Shown here in pieces: positions 36,792-44,981 of a DNA stretch of 64,000 nt. Under the pieces are notes generated by a model. It saw only the letters and a list, made by a program, of their open reading frames with translations. It did not search any database and was not told where the DNA came from. The position numbers were made by a program, and so were the translations under genes. The DNA lies in the NCBI RefSeq assembly GCF_014779665.1, contig NZ_JACXYY010000001.1:682001-746000 (forward strand), read 5' to 3'. This stretch comes from Nocardioides hwasunensis. Its GTDB lineage: Bacteria > Actinomycetota > Actinomycetes > Propionibacteriales > Nocardioidaceae. Each line of letters starts with the position of its first letter. Within the stretch, counting starts at the first letter, position 1.

Positions 36792-36793
36792 GG

Positions 36794-36848
36794 GCATGTC
36801 TGCCAATCCCATGGCCTGCTGCGCGTCGCCGAGGATTGGCAGACATGC
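36794..36848. repeat. 16-bp perfect inverted repeat between cphB and sixA
   Basis: GCATGTCTGCCAATCC (36794-36809) and its exact complement (36833-36848) are separated by 23 bases. The left arm starts 3 bases from the cphB -10 box, over its -35 region, and the right arm ends 22 bases before the sixA ATG. It could be an operator for one or both genes or part of the same hairpin repeat class seen elsewhere here. Confidence 0.6.
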
Positions 36849-36870
36849 TCGCGGCTGGAAGGGTGGAGCC

Positions 36871-37422
36871 ATGCAGGAGTCATCGACCGACGGCGTGCAG
36901 CGAGCCGTCGACGGCCCACGCCGTCTGGTGGTCATGCGCCACGCGAAGGCCGCCGTCACCGCCCCGTCCGACCACGAGCGGCCGCTGGCCCCCCAAGGGC
37001 GTGCCGCCGCGGATGAGGCCGGCCGCTGGCTGGGCGAGCAGGGCGTGGTGCCCGACGTCGCCCTGGTCTCCGACGCCCTGCGGACCCGGGAGACCTGGGA
37101 CGGGGTCGCCGGGGGTGCCGGCTGGGACTGTGCAGCCGACTTCTCCGCGGCGCTCTACGCGGCCGAGGCCGACTCGGCGCTCGACCTGATCCGCGAGACC
37201 GACGCATCGGCGACGACCTTGGTCGTCATCGGCCACAACCCGACCATGGCCTATCTCGCGGAGCTCGTCGACGACGGCGAGGGACCGGCCGACGTCACCA
37301 CCGGCATGCTCACCCGCGGCTTCCCGACCTGTGCCCTCGCGGTGTTCGCGGTCGAGGGTGCCTGGCGCGACCTCGCACCGGGCGGGGGACGTCTCCAGGC
37401 GTTCCACGTCGGGGAGGCGTGA
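36871..37422 (+). CDS. sixA: SixA-like histidine phosphatase
   Basis: This 183-residue protein has the phosphoglycerate-mutase-like core: VVMRHAKAA with the nucleophilic histidine, ALRTRETWD, and IGHNPTMAYL with the second histidine. SixA in E. coli removes phosphate from histidine-phosphotransfer domains; in other bacteria the substrate is less clear. The ATG follows AAGGGTGGAG. Its stop overlaps the next GTG by 4 bases, so the two genes are coupled. Confidence 0.88.
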   Translation: MQESSTDGVQRAVDGPRRLVVMRHAKAAVTAPSDHERPLAPQGRAAADEAGRWLGEQGVVPDVALVSDALRTRETWDGVAGGAGWDCAADFSAALYAAEADSALDLIRETDASATTLVVIGHNPTMAYLAELVDDGEGPADVTTGMLTRGFPTCALAVFAVEGAWRDLAPGGGRLQAFHVGEA

Positions 37423-38195
37423 GCACCGGGACTGTTGCCCGGCTGCGGGCGGCCGGGTGCGTGTGGGCCGAGGACGAGGCCGCCCTCCTCGAGGCGCAGG
37501 CCGGCTCGACCGCCGAGCTCGAGCAGCTGGTCGCCCGACGCGTGGCGGGCGAGCCGCTCGAGACCGTGCTCGGCTGGGTGGAGTTCCTCGGCCGACGCCT
37601 GGTCGTCGCCCCCGGCGTGTTCGTGCCGCGCCGGCGCACGGAGCTGCTGGCGCGTACGACGATCACGTGGGCCGCCGGCCGGGAGGTGCCCGTCGTCGTC
37701 GAGATGTGCTGCGGCGTCGCGCCCGTGGCCGCATCCGTGCCGGCACCGACCGAGCTGCACGTCGCCGACCTCAGCCCGGTGGCGCTGTCGTGCGCCCGGC
37801 AGAACGCGCCCACGGCCACCGTCCACGAGGGCGACCTCTACGACGCGCTCCCGGCGGGGTTGCGAGGCCGCGTCGACGTGCTGGCCGCCAACGCGCCGTA
37901 CGTCCCCTCCGCCCGGGTCGCCGGCATGCCTACCGAGGCCCGCGACCACGAGCCGCGTGCGGCGCTCGACGGAGGCGTCGACGGCGTCGACCTGCACCGC
38001 CGCCTGGCGGCGTCCGCGCCCGAGTGGCTGGCGCCCGGGGGCGTGCTGCTCGTGGAGACGAGCAGGCAGCAGGCGTCAGCGACCACGGCGGCGATGGTCG
38101 CTGCGGGACTCGGCACCGAGGTGGTCGAGGACCCGGAGATCGGCGGCTGCGTGGTCGTCGGCCGGCGCGCTGTCGGGCACAGCGTCAGGGGATGA
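37419..38195 (+). CDS. PrmC/HemK-related methyltransferase
   Basis: This 258-residue protein resembles PrmC, which methylates the GGQ glutamine of release factors. It keeps the two-part layout (helical N-terminal domain, then a Rossmann methyltransferase), the FVPRRRTELLA block and VEMCCGVAPVA at the SAM site. The PrmC catalytic motif NPPY reads NAPYVPSA here. This fits the PrmC-related actinobacterial branch of putative glutamine methyltransferases, whose substrate is not proven. It overlaps serB tail to tail by 11 bases. Confidence 0.85.
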   Translation: MSTGTVARLRAAGCVWAEDEAALLEAQAGSTAELEQLVARRVAGEPLETVLGWVEFLGRRLVVAPGVFVPRRRTELLARTTITWAAGREVPVVVEMCCGVAPVAASVPAPTELHVADLSPVALSCARQNAPTATVHEGDLYDALPAGLRGRVDVLAANAPYVPSARVAGMPTEARDHEPRAALDGGVDGVDLHRRLAASAPEWLAPGGVLLVETSRQQASATTAAMVAAGLGTEVVEDPEIGGCVVVGRRAVGHSVRG

Positions 38196-39399
38196 GCGGC
38201 GCGGGCGTCACGATGCCGAACTCGGCGTCGGCCTCCTCGATCTGCTCACGGGAGATCCCGAGCAGGTAGAGGATGGCGTCGAGGTAGGGCACGTTCACCG
38301 CCGTGTCCGCCGCGTCGCGCACCATCGGCTTGGCGTTGTAGGCGATGCCGAGCCCGGCGGCGTTGATCATGTCGAGGTCGTTGGCGCCGTCACCGATGGC
38401 GATCACCGCGTCGAGCGGCACGCCGACCTCCTCGGCGAACTCGCGCAGCGCGCGGGCCTTGCCGGGCCGGTCGACCACCTCGCCCACGATGCGTCCGGTG
38501 AGGTGACCGTCGACGATCTCGAGCTCGTTGGCTCGGGCGAAGTGGATCCCGAGGTCGACCGCGAGCCGGTCGGTGATCTGGCTGAAGCCGCCGGACACGA
38601 TCGCGAACCGGTAGCCGAGGCGGCGCAGCGTACGCACCATCGTGCGGGCACCCGGGGCCAGCACGACCGACGCGTAGACCTCGTCGAGCGCGGAGGCAGG
38701 GACGCCCTCGAGGAGGGCCACCCGCTCGCGCAGGGACTGCTCGAAGTCGAGCTCGCCGCGCATGGCGGCCTCGGTCACCCGGGCGACCTCGGCCTCCTGC
38801 CCGGCGTGCGCGGCGATCATCTCGATGACCTCGCCCTGGATGAGCGTCGAGTCCACGTCCATCACGATCAGGCGGATCCCGCGCCGGTGCAGCGAGTCGC
38901 GCTGCACGGCGAGGTCGATGCCCTGCTGGACCGCCTCCGCCGCCAGCAGCGGTCGCAGCGTGTCGGCCGGTGCCCCGGAGACGTGCAGCTCGATCGCGGT
39001 CACCGGGTAGCGCGCCATCCGCTCGATCTTGTCGATGTTGGCGCCCGAGTCGGCGATCCGGCCGGCGATGGCCGCCATCGCGGAGGCGCGCAGCGGGTTG
39101 CCGATGATCGTGATGTGGGAGCGGTCGCCGCGCCGGCTCCTGTTGTCTCCGGCGCCCCGGTCGACCTCGACGGACATGTCGAGGCCCGAGGCGGTCCGCT
39201 CGATGACGTCGCGCAGCTTCTTCCAGTCGCGGGGAGCGGTCACCAGGATGCCGAGCACCAGCCGCCGGCGCAGCACGATCTGCTCGATGTCGAGGACCTC
39301 GACGCCGGCAGCCGACAGGGCCGCGAAGATCGCGGAGGTGACGCCGGGCCGGTCCTTGCCCGTGAGGGTGACCAGGAGGGTCTTCGGCTCGTCTTCCAT
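38185..39399 (-). CDS. serB: phosphoserine phosphatase
   Basis: SerB removes phosphate from O-phosphoserine in the last step of serine synthesis. The 404-residue product is the long actinobacterial form with N-terminal ACT-like domains (LLVTLTGKDRPGVTSAIF and HITIIGNPLRASAMAAIA) and a HAD phosphatase domain with DVDSTLIQGE, VSGGFSQI and AIGDGANDLDMI. ATG 39399 has a TAGCCT box 10 bases upstream. The ACT domains probably allow allosteric control by serine or other amino acids. Confidence 0.95.
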   Translation of the reverse strand: MEDEPKTLLVTLTGKDRPGVTSAIFAALSAAGVEVLDIEQIVLRRRLVLGILVTAPRDWKKLRDVIERTASGLDMSVEVDRGAGDNRSRRGDRSHITIIGNPLRASAMAAIAGRIADSGANIDKIERMARYPVTAIELHVSGAPADTLRPLLAAEAVQQGIDLAVQRDSLHRRGIRLIVMDVDSTLIQGEVIEMIAAHAGQEAEVARVTEAAMRGELDFEQSLRERVALLEGVPASALDEVYASVVLAPGARTMVRTLRRLGYRFAIVSGGFSQITDRLAVDLGIHFARANELEIVDGHLTGRIVGEVVDRPGKARALREFAEEVGVPLDAVIAIGDGANDLDMINAAGLGIAYNAKPMVRDAADTAVNVPYLDAILYLLGISREQIEEADAEFGIVTPAPLIP

Positions 39400-39434
39400 C
39401 GTGGGAGGAAGGCTAGTCCGCCTCCGACCGTCGG

Positions 39435-39728
39435 GTGGACGGGGTCCGCGCATCGGGCCGGTCGGACGTGTCGGTGGTCGGCCCGACCTACTCCGGCATC
39501 CGCGCCGCCACGGGTGACGGCGAGGTCGGCGGGCTCGACGCCACCGGCATCCCGGGCCCGGGTGGCCCGCTCGTCCTGCTCTTCTCCGACGACCTCGACG
39601 CCACCGTGGCCGCCGTCGAGGGGGCGGGTGGTTCGGTCACGGCCCCTCCCTACGAGTTCCCCGGCGGTCGTCGTTTCGAGTTCAGCGACCCCAGCGGCAA
39701 CGTGCTCGGCGTCTGGACCACCTCCTGA
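39435..39728 (+). CDS. C-terminal half of a VOC/glyoxalase-like protein (truncated)
   Basis: The reading of up to 97 residues contains only the second beta-alpha-beta-beta-beta half of a VOC domain: PLVLLFSDDLDATVAAVEGA, then FPGGRRFEFSDPSGNVLGVW, with the usual terminal glutamate of VOC proteins replaced by another pattern. The first half is missing, and the space upstream is the serB promoter. It is either a decayed gene or a half-size protein that dimerises. The start is uncertain; GTG 39435 and GTG 39468 are both possible and neither has a clear ribosome site. Confidence 0.5.
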   Translation: MDGVRASGRSDVSVVGPTYSGIRAATGDGEVGGLDATGIPGPGGPLVLLFSDDLDATVAAVEGAGGSVTAPPYEFPGGRRFEFSDPSGNVLGVWTTS

Positions 39729-39776
39729 GCCGGCCCGCCCGAGCCCGGGCCGGCGGCCGCCCCGGTCCTGCCGCGA

Positions 39777-40499
39777 TCAGGCGTCCGGCCACACCTCGGG
39801 CGAGCACGCCGCGACGATCGCGCGGCGAGCGGCGCGACCCAGCGGCTGCAGCAGCGCCCGCCGCTGCTCCACCTCGTAGGACGACAGGGCTCCGCCGTCG
39901 TCGACGAGCGCGAGGTCGACGATCGCCCAGGCCTGGAGGCCCCGCGCAGCCAGGTCGACGCACCGTGGCGGAGTGCCGAGCGGCGCCTCCAGCGGGGGTC
40001 GGTGGTGGAGGTTCATCAGGGCGTCCGCGGCCTCGGGTCGCCACCGGGCCACGTCGAGGTCGGCCAGGTCGCCGGCCGTGGCGAGGAGCGTCTCGCGCAG
40101 GCCGCGGTCGGCCTCGCCCACGTCGGGCAGCTGCCGGCGGGAGGCCTCGAGGGCGTGCCACTGCACGGTCTCGCCCTGCTCCTCGGGCACCAGGCCGACG
40201 TCGCCGGCGACCACGGCCTGGCCCGCGTCGAGCGCCGCCTCGTTGAACGGGCGCGGGCCACCCAGGCCGAGGAGGTCGCCCTCGACCGGCAGCGCGAGAC
40301 CGGCGTACGGCGCCCCCGTCGCTCGTGCGCGCGCCAGCAGGTCGAGCGCCGAACCGCCCGCCAGGAGGTGCACGTCCTCGGCGAGCGCGTCCAGCACGTG
40401 GTCGGTCTGCTCGTGCCCGCGCAGCCACGCCGTCAGCCACCAGGCGAGCGTCGCGGCGTGCGGGAGGGCGAGACCGTGGCCGGCGGGGGAGGACGACAT
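39777..40499 (-). CDS. conserved actinobacterial protein of unknown function
   Basis: I do not recognise a domain. The 240-residue soluble protein has LALPHAATLAWWLTAWLRG near the start, LALPVEGDLLGLGGPRPFNEA in the middle (quoted without its flanks) and RCVDLAARGLQAWAIVDLAL toward the end. It finishes with a helical segment ending SPEVWPDA. ATG 40499 lies 8 bases after TAGCCT. Its place upstream of NfeD/SPFH genes is reminiscent of Rv1486c in M. tuberculosis, from memory. Confidence 0.75.
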   Translation of the reverse strand: MSSSPAGHGLALPHAATLAWWLTAWLRGHEQTDHVLDALAEDVHLLAGGSALDLLARARATGAPYAGLALPVEGDLLGLGGPRPFNEAALDAGQAVVAGDVGLVPEEQGETVQWHALEASRRQLPDVGEADRGLRETLLATAGDLADLDVARWRPEAADALMNLHHRPPLEAPLGTPPRCVDLAARGLQAWAIVDLALVDDGGALSSYEVEQRRALLQPLGRAARRAIVAACSPEVWPDA

Positions 40500-40507
40500 C
40501 GCAGGCG

Positions 40508-40513
40508 AGGCTA
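40508..40513 (-). promoter_or_regulatory. -10 box of the unknown gene at 39777-40499
   Basis: TAGCCT on the minus strand is 8 bases before ATG 40499. Confidence 0.5.
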
Positions 40514-40520
40514 CTCGGGA

Positions 40521-40550
40521 CGTCCGGTCGTCGACCGTCCGGTCGTCGAC
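40521..40550. repeat. 15-bp direct repeat, two perfect copies
   Basis: CGTCCGGTCGTCGAC is repeated exactly at 40521-40535 and 40536-40550, with CGTCG of a third copy following. It lies between two divergent promoters and may be a binding site or a slippage product. Confidence 0.65.
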
Positions 40551-40586
40551 CGTCGTGTCACGCACGGGCGCGTGGTCGCTGCTGGA

Positions 40587-40592
40587 TAGGGT
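40587..40592 (+). promoter_or_regulatory. -10 box of the ABC ATPase gene at 40600
   Basis: TAGGGT is 7 bases before ATG 40600. Confidence 0.55.
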
Positions 40593-40599
40593 GACGCGC

Positions 40600-41406
40600 A
40601 TGGTCGCCGTCATCGAGCTCGCAGGGGTCACGGTGCGCCGTGGTCGGACACTGCTGCTCGACGACGTCAGCTGGATGGTCGAGGAGGACGAGCGCTGGGT
40701 CGTGCTCGGGCCCAACGGTGCCGGCAAGACGACGCTCCTCCAGGTCGCCGCCGCGCAGATCCACCCGACCTCCGGCGTCGCCGGGATCCTCGACGTCGTG
40801 CTCGGCACCACCGACGTCTTCGAGCTGCGTCCGCGCATCGGCCTCACCAGCGCCGTGCTCGCCGACCGCATCCCCCGCAGCGAGCTGGTCAAGGACGTCG
40901 TCGTCTCCGCGTCCTACGGCGTCGTCGGCCGCTGGCGCGAGGAGTACGCCGACCTCGACCACGACCGCGCTGCGGGCCTGCTGGCCGAGGTCGGGGCCGG
41001 CCACCTGCTGGAGCGCACGTTCGGCACGCTCAGCGAGGGTGAGCGCAAGCGGGTCCAGATCGCCCGCGCCCTGATGACCGACCCCGAGCTCCTCCTGCTC
41101 GACGAGCCGGCCGCGGGCCTCGACCTCGGCGGCCGCGAGGACCTCGTCGCCACGCTCTCGGAGCTGGCGCTCGATCATGACTCGCCGGCCACGGTCCTGG
41201 TGTCGCACCACGTCGAGGAGATCCCGCCGGGATTCACCCACGCCCTCCTGCTCCGGGAGGGCCGGGTGGTCGACGCAGGACCCGTCGACGACGTGGTCAC
41301 CGCGGAGACGCTGTCGGAGACCTTCGGCATGCCGCTGCTGCTGAGTCGTGCCGACGACCGCTTCGCCGCGCGCCGACGTCCCTCGCGGTCCACGCCCAAC
41401 CCCTGA
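40600..41406 (+). CDS. stand-alone ABC ATP-binding protein
   Basis: This 268-residue ATPase has Walker A GPNGAGKTT, a signature that reads LSEGERKRVQIAR in place of LSGGE, Walker B LLLLDEPAAGLD and switch histidine in LVSHHVEEIP. No permease gene adjoins it, and it has no membrane helices. The closest type in my memory is the ModF/YlmA-like group of ABC ATPases. The neighbouring NfeD and SPFH genes have separate signals, so its partner is unknown. Confidence 0.85.
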   Translation: MVAVIELAGVTVRRGRTLLLDDVSWMVEEDERWVVLGPNGAGKTTLLQVAAAQIHPTSGVAGILDVVLGTTDVFELRPRIGLTSAVLADRIPRSELVKDVVVSASYGVVGRWREEYADLDHDRAAGLLAEVGAGHLLERTFGTLSEGERKRVQIARALMTDPELLLLDEPAAGLDLGGREDLVATLSELALDHDSPATVLVSHHVEEIPPGFTHALLLREGRVVDAGPVDDVVTAETLSETFGMPLLLSRADDRFAARRRPSRSTPNP

Positions 41407-41411
41407 CTGGA

Positions 41412-41417
41412 TAGGGT
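41412..41417 (+). promoter_or_regulatory. -10 box of the NfeD gene
   Basis: TAGGGT is 6 bases before ATG 41424, repeating the pattern seen at 40587. Confidence 0.55.
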
Positions 41418-41423
41418 CGAGGC

Positions 41424-41885
41424 ATGGACTGGATCCGTGACCATCTCTGGGAGACGTGGCTGGCGGTGTCGATCGCGCTCGGCGTCGCCGAGATGTTCAG
41501 CCTGGACCTGATCCTGGCCATGCTCGCGGCCGGCGCCGTCATCGGGATGATCACCGCCATCATCGGCCTCCCGCTCGAGCTCACGCTGCTCGCAGCCCTC
41601 GGCACCTCCGTGGCCATGCTCGTCTTCGTCCGTCCGACGTTCGCCAAGCGTCTGCACTCCGGACCCGAGCTCTCGCTCGGCCACGGCAAGCTCGTCGGCA
41701 CCCGTGCGATGGTCACCGAGGAGATCACCGGTCTCGCGCCCGGTCGCGTCAAGGCCGGTGGTGAGATCTGGTCGGCGTTGCCCTACGACGAGAACCTGCG
41801 CATCGCACCGGGGGAGACGGTCGAGATCCTTCAGATCAAGGGCGCCACGGCCTACGTCCACCCGGTGGCCACGCTCGAGCCCTGA
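41424..41885 (+). CDS. NfeD-like membrane protein
   Basis: This 153-residue protein has two or three N-terminal membrane helices (LAVSIALGVAEMFSLDLILA, LTLLAALGTSVAMLVFVRP) and a C-terminal OB-fold domain: LVGTRAMVTEEITGLAPGRV, then GEIWSAL and GETVEILQIKGATAYVHP. Short NfeD proteins associate with stomatin/SPFH proteins in membrane microdomains, and an SPFH gene follows 93 bases downstream. Confidence 0.92.
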   Translation: MDWIRDHLWETWLAVSIALGVAEMFSLDLILAMLAAGAVIGMITAIIGLPLELTLLAALGTSVAMLVFVRPTFAKRLHSGPELSLGHGKLVGTRAMVTEEITGLAPGRVKAGGEIWSALPYDENLRIAPGETVEILQIKGATAYVHPVATLEP

Positions 41886-41978
41886 CCGGCACCGCACGCC
41901 CACCGGCACCAGTCTCCAGCGGCACTCGCGCCACCAGTCGCACCACTCAGCCACACAACAAGATCGGGGGAGAACCCA

Positions 41979-43172
41979 ATGGGGACAGCATTGCTGGTCC
42001 TGCTCCTGCTCGTCGTCCTGTTCGTCGTCGTCATGCTCGCCAAGACGGTCCGCATCGTGCCTCAGGCGCGAGCGGCCATCGTCGAGCGCTTCGGCAAGTA
42101 CAAGGGCACGTTGCCGGCCGGACTCAACATCGTCGTGCCGTTCATCGACAAGGTGCGCTACCTCATCGACCTGCGTGAGCAGGTCGTGAGCTTCCCGCCC
42201 CAGCCGGTGATCACCGAGGACAACCTGGTGGTGTCGATCGACACCGTCATCTACTTCCAGGTCACCGACCCGGTCACGGCGACCTACGAGATCGCCAACT
42301 ACATCCAGGCCGTCGAGCAGCTCACCATGACCACGCTGCGCAACATCGTGGGTGGCATGGACCTCGAGCAGACCCTCACCAGCCGCGACGAGATCAACAG
42401 CGGACTGCGTGGCGTCCTCGACGAGGCGACCGGCAAGTGGGGCATCCGGGTCAACCGCGTCGAGATCAAGGGCATCGACCCGCCGCCGTCAATCAAGGAC
42501 GCGATGGAGAAGCAGATGCGCGCCGACCGCGACAAGCGCGCCCTCATCCTGACCGCCGAGGGCCAGCGGCAGTCCGCGATCCTCACCGCCGAGGGAAACA
42601 AGCAGTCCTCGATCCTGAACGCCGAGGGTGACCGGGAGTCGCTGATCCTGCGTGCCCAGGCCGACCGCGAGGCGGCGATCCTCCGGGCCCAGGGTGAGGG
42701 ACAGGCGATCCAGACGGTCTTCCAGGCGATCCACGACGGACAGCCCGACCAGTCGCTGCTGGCCTACCAGTACCTCCAGATGATGCCGAAGATCGCCGAG
42801 GGAAGCGCCAACAAGGTGTGGGTCATCCCCTCGGAGATCACCAAGGCGATGGAGGGCCTCGGGTCCTCGATCCACGAGATCGCCGGCATCCCGAAGGACG
42901 CGACGCCTCGCACCCGCATCGACATGGGCCCGAGCGAGCCCCAGCTGCCGCACCGTTCCGACGACCCCGAGATCTCGGCCACCAACGCAGCGGTCCAGCA
43001 GGCCATCGCGGAGGCCGAGAGCGCAGCGAACCCCGGCAAGGCCGCTCGCGGGCTCGACACGAGCCCCGACGTCGCCCCGGACACGACGGGTGACCCGCTC
43101 ACCGATCCGCTCTCCGAGGGTCCGGTCGACTCGTCCGGCACCGACGAGCCGGGAGCACCCGCCGGCCAGTGA
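41979..43172 (+). CDS. SPFH/stomatin-family membrane protein
   Basis: This 397-residue protein has an N-terminal hydrophobic anchor (about residues 3-21), the SPFH domain (VPQARAAIVERFGKYKGTL, LREQVVSFPPQPVITEDN) and a long helical region of Ala-Glu-Gly-Gln repeats such as LTAEGQRQSAILTAEGNKQS that favours oligomer formation. A disordered acidic tail ends the protein. Such proteins organise membrane domains and may control proteases or channels. A GGGGAGAA site precedes the ATG. Its stop overlaps the GTG of the TSUP gene. Confidence 0.93.
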   Translation: MGTALLVLLLLVVLFVVVMLAKTVRIVPQARAAIVERFGKYKGTLPAGLNIVVPFIDKVRYLIDLREQVVSFPPQPVITEDNLVVSIDTVIYFQVTDPVTATYEIANYIQAVEQLTMTTLRNIVGGMDLEQTLTSRDEINSGLRGVLDEATGKWGIRVNRVEIKGIDPPPSIKDAMEKQMRADRDKRALILTAEGQRQSAILTAEGNKQSSILNAEGDRESLILRAQADREAAILRAQGEGQAIQTVFQAIHDGQPDQSLLAYQYLQMMPKIAEGSANKVWVIPSEITKAMEGLGSSIHEIAGIPKDATPRTRIDMGPSEPQLPHRSDDPEISATNAAVQQAIAEAESAANPGKAARGLDTSPDVAPDTTGDPLTDPLSEGPVDSSGTDEPGAPAGQ

Positions 43173-43930
43173 GTCCCCTCGAGATGGTGCTGGTCGCTCT
43201 CGCAGGAGTGGCGGCCGGCACCATCAACACCGTGGTGGGGTCGGGAACGTTGATCACGTTCCCGACCCTTCTCGCGTTCGGCGTGCCTCCTGTCACCGCC
43301 AACGTGAGCAACACCGTCGGTCTCGTCCCCGGCAGCGTCTCGGGAGTGGTGGGCTACCGCCGCGAGCTTGCCGGTCAGCGGCACCGGCTGCTGAGGCTCG
43401 GCGCCGCGTCGTTGATCGGCGGCGTCGTCGGCGCGCTGCTGCTGCTGTGGCTGCCGTCCTCGGCCTTCGACACCATCGTCCCGGCACTGATCGCGCTGGG
43501 GGTGCTGCTCGTGATCTTCGGCCCCCGGATCCAGCGCGGCGTGGCCGCCCGCGCGGAGTTGCGCGGCGGCATCCCCGACCACGGCGTGTGGTGGGTGTGG
43601 CCGGCGGTCGCCGCGGCCGGGGTCTACGGCGGCTACTTCGGTGCGGCGCAGGGCGTGCTGCTGATGGCGATCCTCGGCATCGGGGTGGCCGACACCCTGC
43701 AGCGCCACAACGCCACCAAGATCGTCCTGGCCCTGGTCGTCAACGCGGTCGCGGCGGCAGTCTTCATCGCCGTCGCCGACATCGACTGGGTCGTCGCCGG
43801 GCTGATCGCGGCCGGCTCGGTGGTCGGCGGCCAGATCGGTGCGACGGTGGGGCGACGGCTCCCACCCCAGCTGCTACGCGTGGTGATCGCCGTCGTCGGC
43901 GTGAGCGCCCTGGTGGTCCTCCTGGCCTGA
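43169..43930 (+). CDS. TSUP/TauE-SafE family membrane permease
   Basis: This 253-residue protein has about eight helices and the repeated TSUP motifs GVAAGTINTVVGSGTLITFP and VYGGYFGAAQGVLLMAILG. The family is linked to export or uptake of sulfite, sulfoacetate or related organosulfur compounds; this substrate is unknown. The GTG overlaps the SPFH stop by 4 bases. Its last 57 bases overlap the hydrolase gene tail to tail. Confidence 0.9.
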   Translation: MSPLEMVLVALAGVAAGTINTVVGSGTLITFPTLLAFGVPPVTANVSNTVGLVPGSVSGVVGYRRELAGQRHRLLRLGAASLIGGVVGALLLLWLPSSAFDTIVPALIALGVLLVIFGPRIQRGVAARAELRGGIPDHGVWWVWPAVAAAGVYGGYFGAAQGVLLMAILGIGVADTLQRHNATKIVLALVVNAVAAAVFIAVADIDWVVAGLIAAGSVVGGQIGATVGRRLPPQLLRVVIAVVGVSALVVLLA

Positions 43931-44905
43931 GCCGACGGGCGCGGGCGACGCCACCCACGCGTCCAGCCACCGGCCGATGACGTCGTACGCCGCCGCGCGC
44001 ACGGGTGGGCGCGAGAGCAGCACGTCGTGGATGGCCCCCTCGATCGCGATGGACGTGACGTGCGGGCCGACCGACGACGCCCAGCGTCGGATCTGCTCGA
44101 CGTCGAGCACGATGTCGTGGGTGGCGGCCGCCTCGCCGTCCACGTCGCCGAAGAACGAGCGGGCCGAGGAGAGCACCAGCACCGGGCACCGCACGCCGAG
44201 CCCGGCGTGCAGCCGGGTGTGGCCGCGCCGGATCGCCCGCAGCCAGCCGACGTGGACCGGGCGCGACTCGATCGGCTTCCAGGACAGGTCGTAGTCCCAC
44301 TCGCCGCCGTGGTCGCGGTGCAGCGAGCGCCCGTAGACCCCGCTGACCTTGCGGGGGATCTCCTGCAGCGGGCGGCTCGACCCGATGCGTTCGATGGCCA
44401 GGCGGGCCGCGGGGCTGCGCAGCCACGCGGGGCCGTGCATGTCGAACCACGGGGCGTTCAGCACGAGCGCGACCAACCCCGCGGGACGCCGCTCGTCGGC
44501 CCACAGCGCCATGGTCAGGCCCCCGGTGGAGTGCCCGGACGCCACGACCTCGTCGTGGCCGTCGCGCTCGGTGATGCGCCACCACGCGAGGTCGATCTCG
44601 CCGTAGTACTCGTGCAGGTCGGCGACGTAGTTGGGGGTCTGGTGCTCGCGCAGCGACCGGCCGTACTTGCGCAGGTCGAGGGCGTAGAAGGTGTAGCCGC
44701 GCTCCGCCCACCAGCGGGCCTGCTCGGCGTGGAAGAAGTAGTCGGCGAAGCCGTGGACGTGGAGCACGGCGCGACCGTTGGGACGCGCGGGCGCGAGGGT
44801 CACCAGCGTGGCGACCACGGAGCCCTCGCTGTCGGGTGGGAGGGAGAACGTCTCCACCCGGAAGTCAGGCCCGAGGATGTCGGCCTGCAGCGGAACCAGA
44901 GGCAT
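43874..44905 (-). CDS. alpha/beta hydrolase (lysophospholipase-like)
   Basis: This 343-residue hydrolase has HVHGFADYFFHAEQARWWAE with the oxyanion region, DLRKYGRS, the nucleophile elbow ASGHSTGGLT with the catalytic serine, and a late EGAIHDVLLS histidine. Its layout is that of monoacylglycerol-lipase-like serine hydrolases. No signal peptide is visible, so it is cytosolic or membrane-associated. The start ATG 44905 lies 6 bases after TAGGGT. Confidence 0.88.
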   Translation of the reverse strand: MPLVPLQADILGPDFRVETFSLPPDSEGSVVATLVTLAPARPNGRAVLHVHGFADYFFHAEQARWWAERGYTFYALDLRKYGRSLREHQTPNYVADLHEYYGEIDLAWWRITERDGHDEVVASGHSTGGLTMALWADERRPAGLVALVLNAPWFDMHGPAWLRSPAARLAIERIGSSRPLQEIPRKVSGVYGRSLHRDHGGEWDYDLSWKPIESRPVHVGWLRAIRRGHTRLHAGLGVRCPVLVLSSARSFFGDVDGEAAATHDIVLDVEQIRRWASSVGPHVTSIAIEGAIHDVLLSRPPVRAAAYDVIGRWLDAWVASPAPVGSGQEDHQGAHADDGDHHA

Positions 44906-44911
44906 GTCGCG

Positions 44912-44917
44912 ACCCTA
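44912..44917 (-). promoter_or_regulatory. -10 box of the alpha/beta hydrolase gene
   Basis: TAGGGT on the minus strand is 6 bases before ATG 44905. Confidence 0.55.
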
Positions 44918-44969
44918 TCCAGCGGCCGGGAGTTTGGGAGTTCGACCTCGCGAAAGCCCACCCGCGAAC

Positions 44970-44975
44970 TACCCT
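44970..44975 (+). promoter_or_regulatory. -10 box of the PP2C phosphatase gene
   Basis: TACCCT is 6 bases before GTG 44982, which fixes the start inside a longer open frame. Confidence 0.5.
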
Positions 44976-44981
44976 TTGGCG

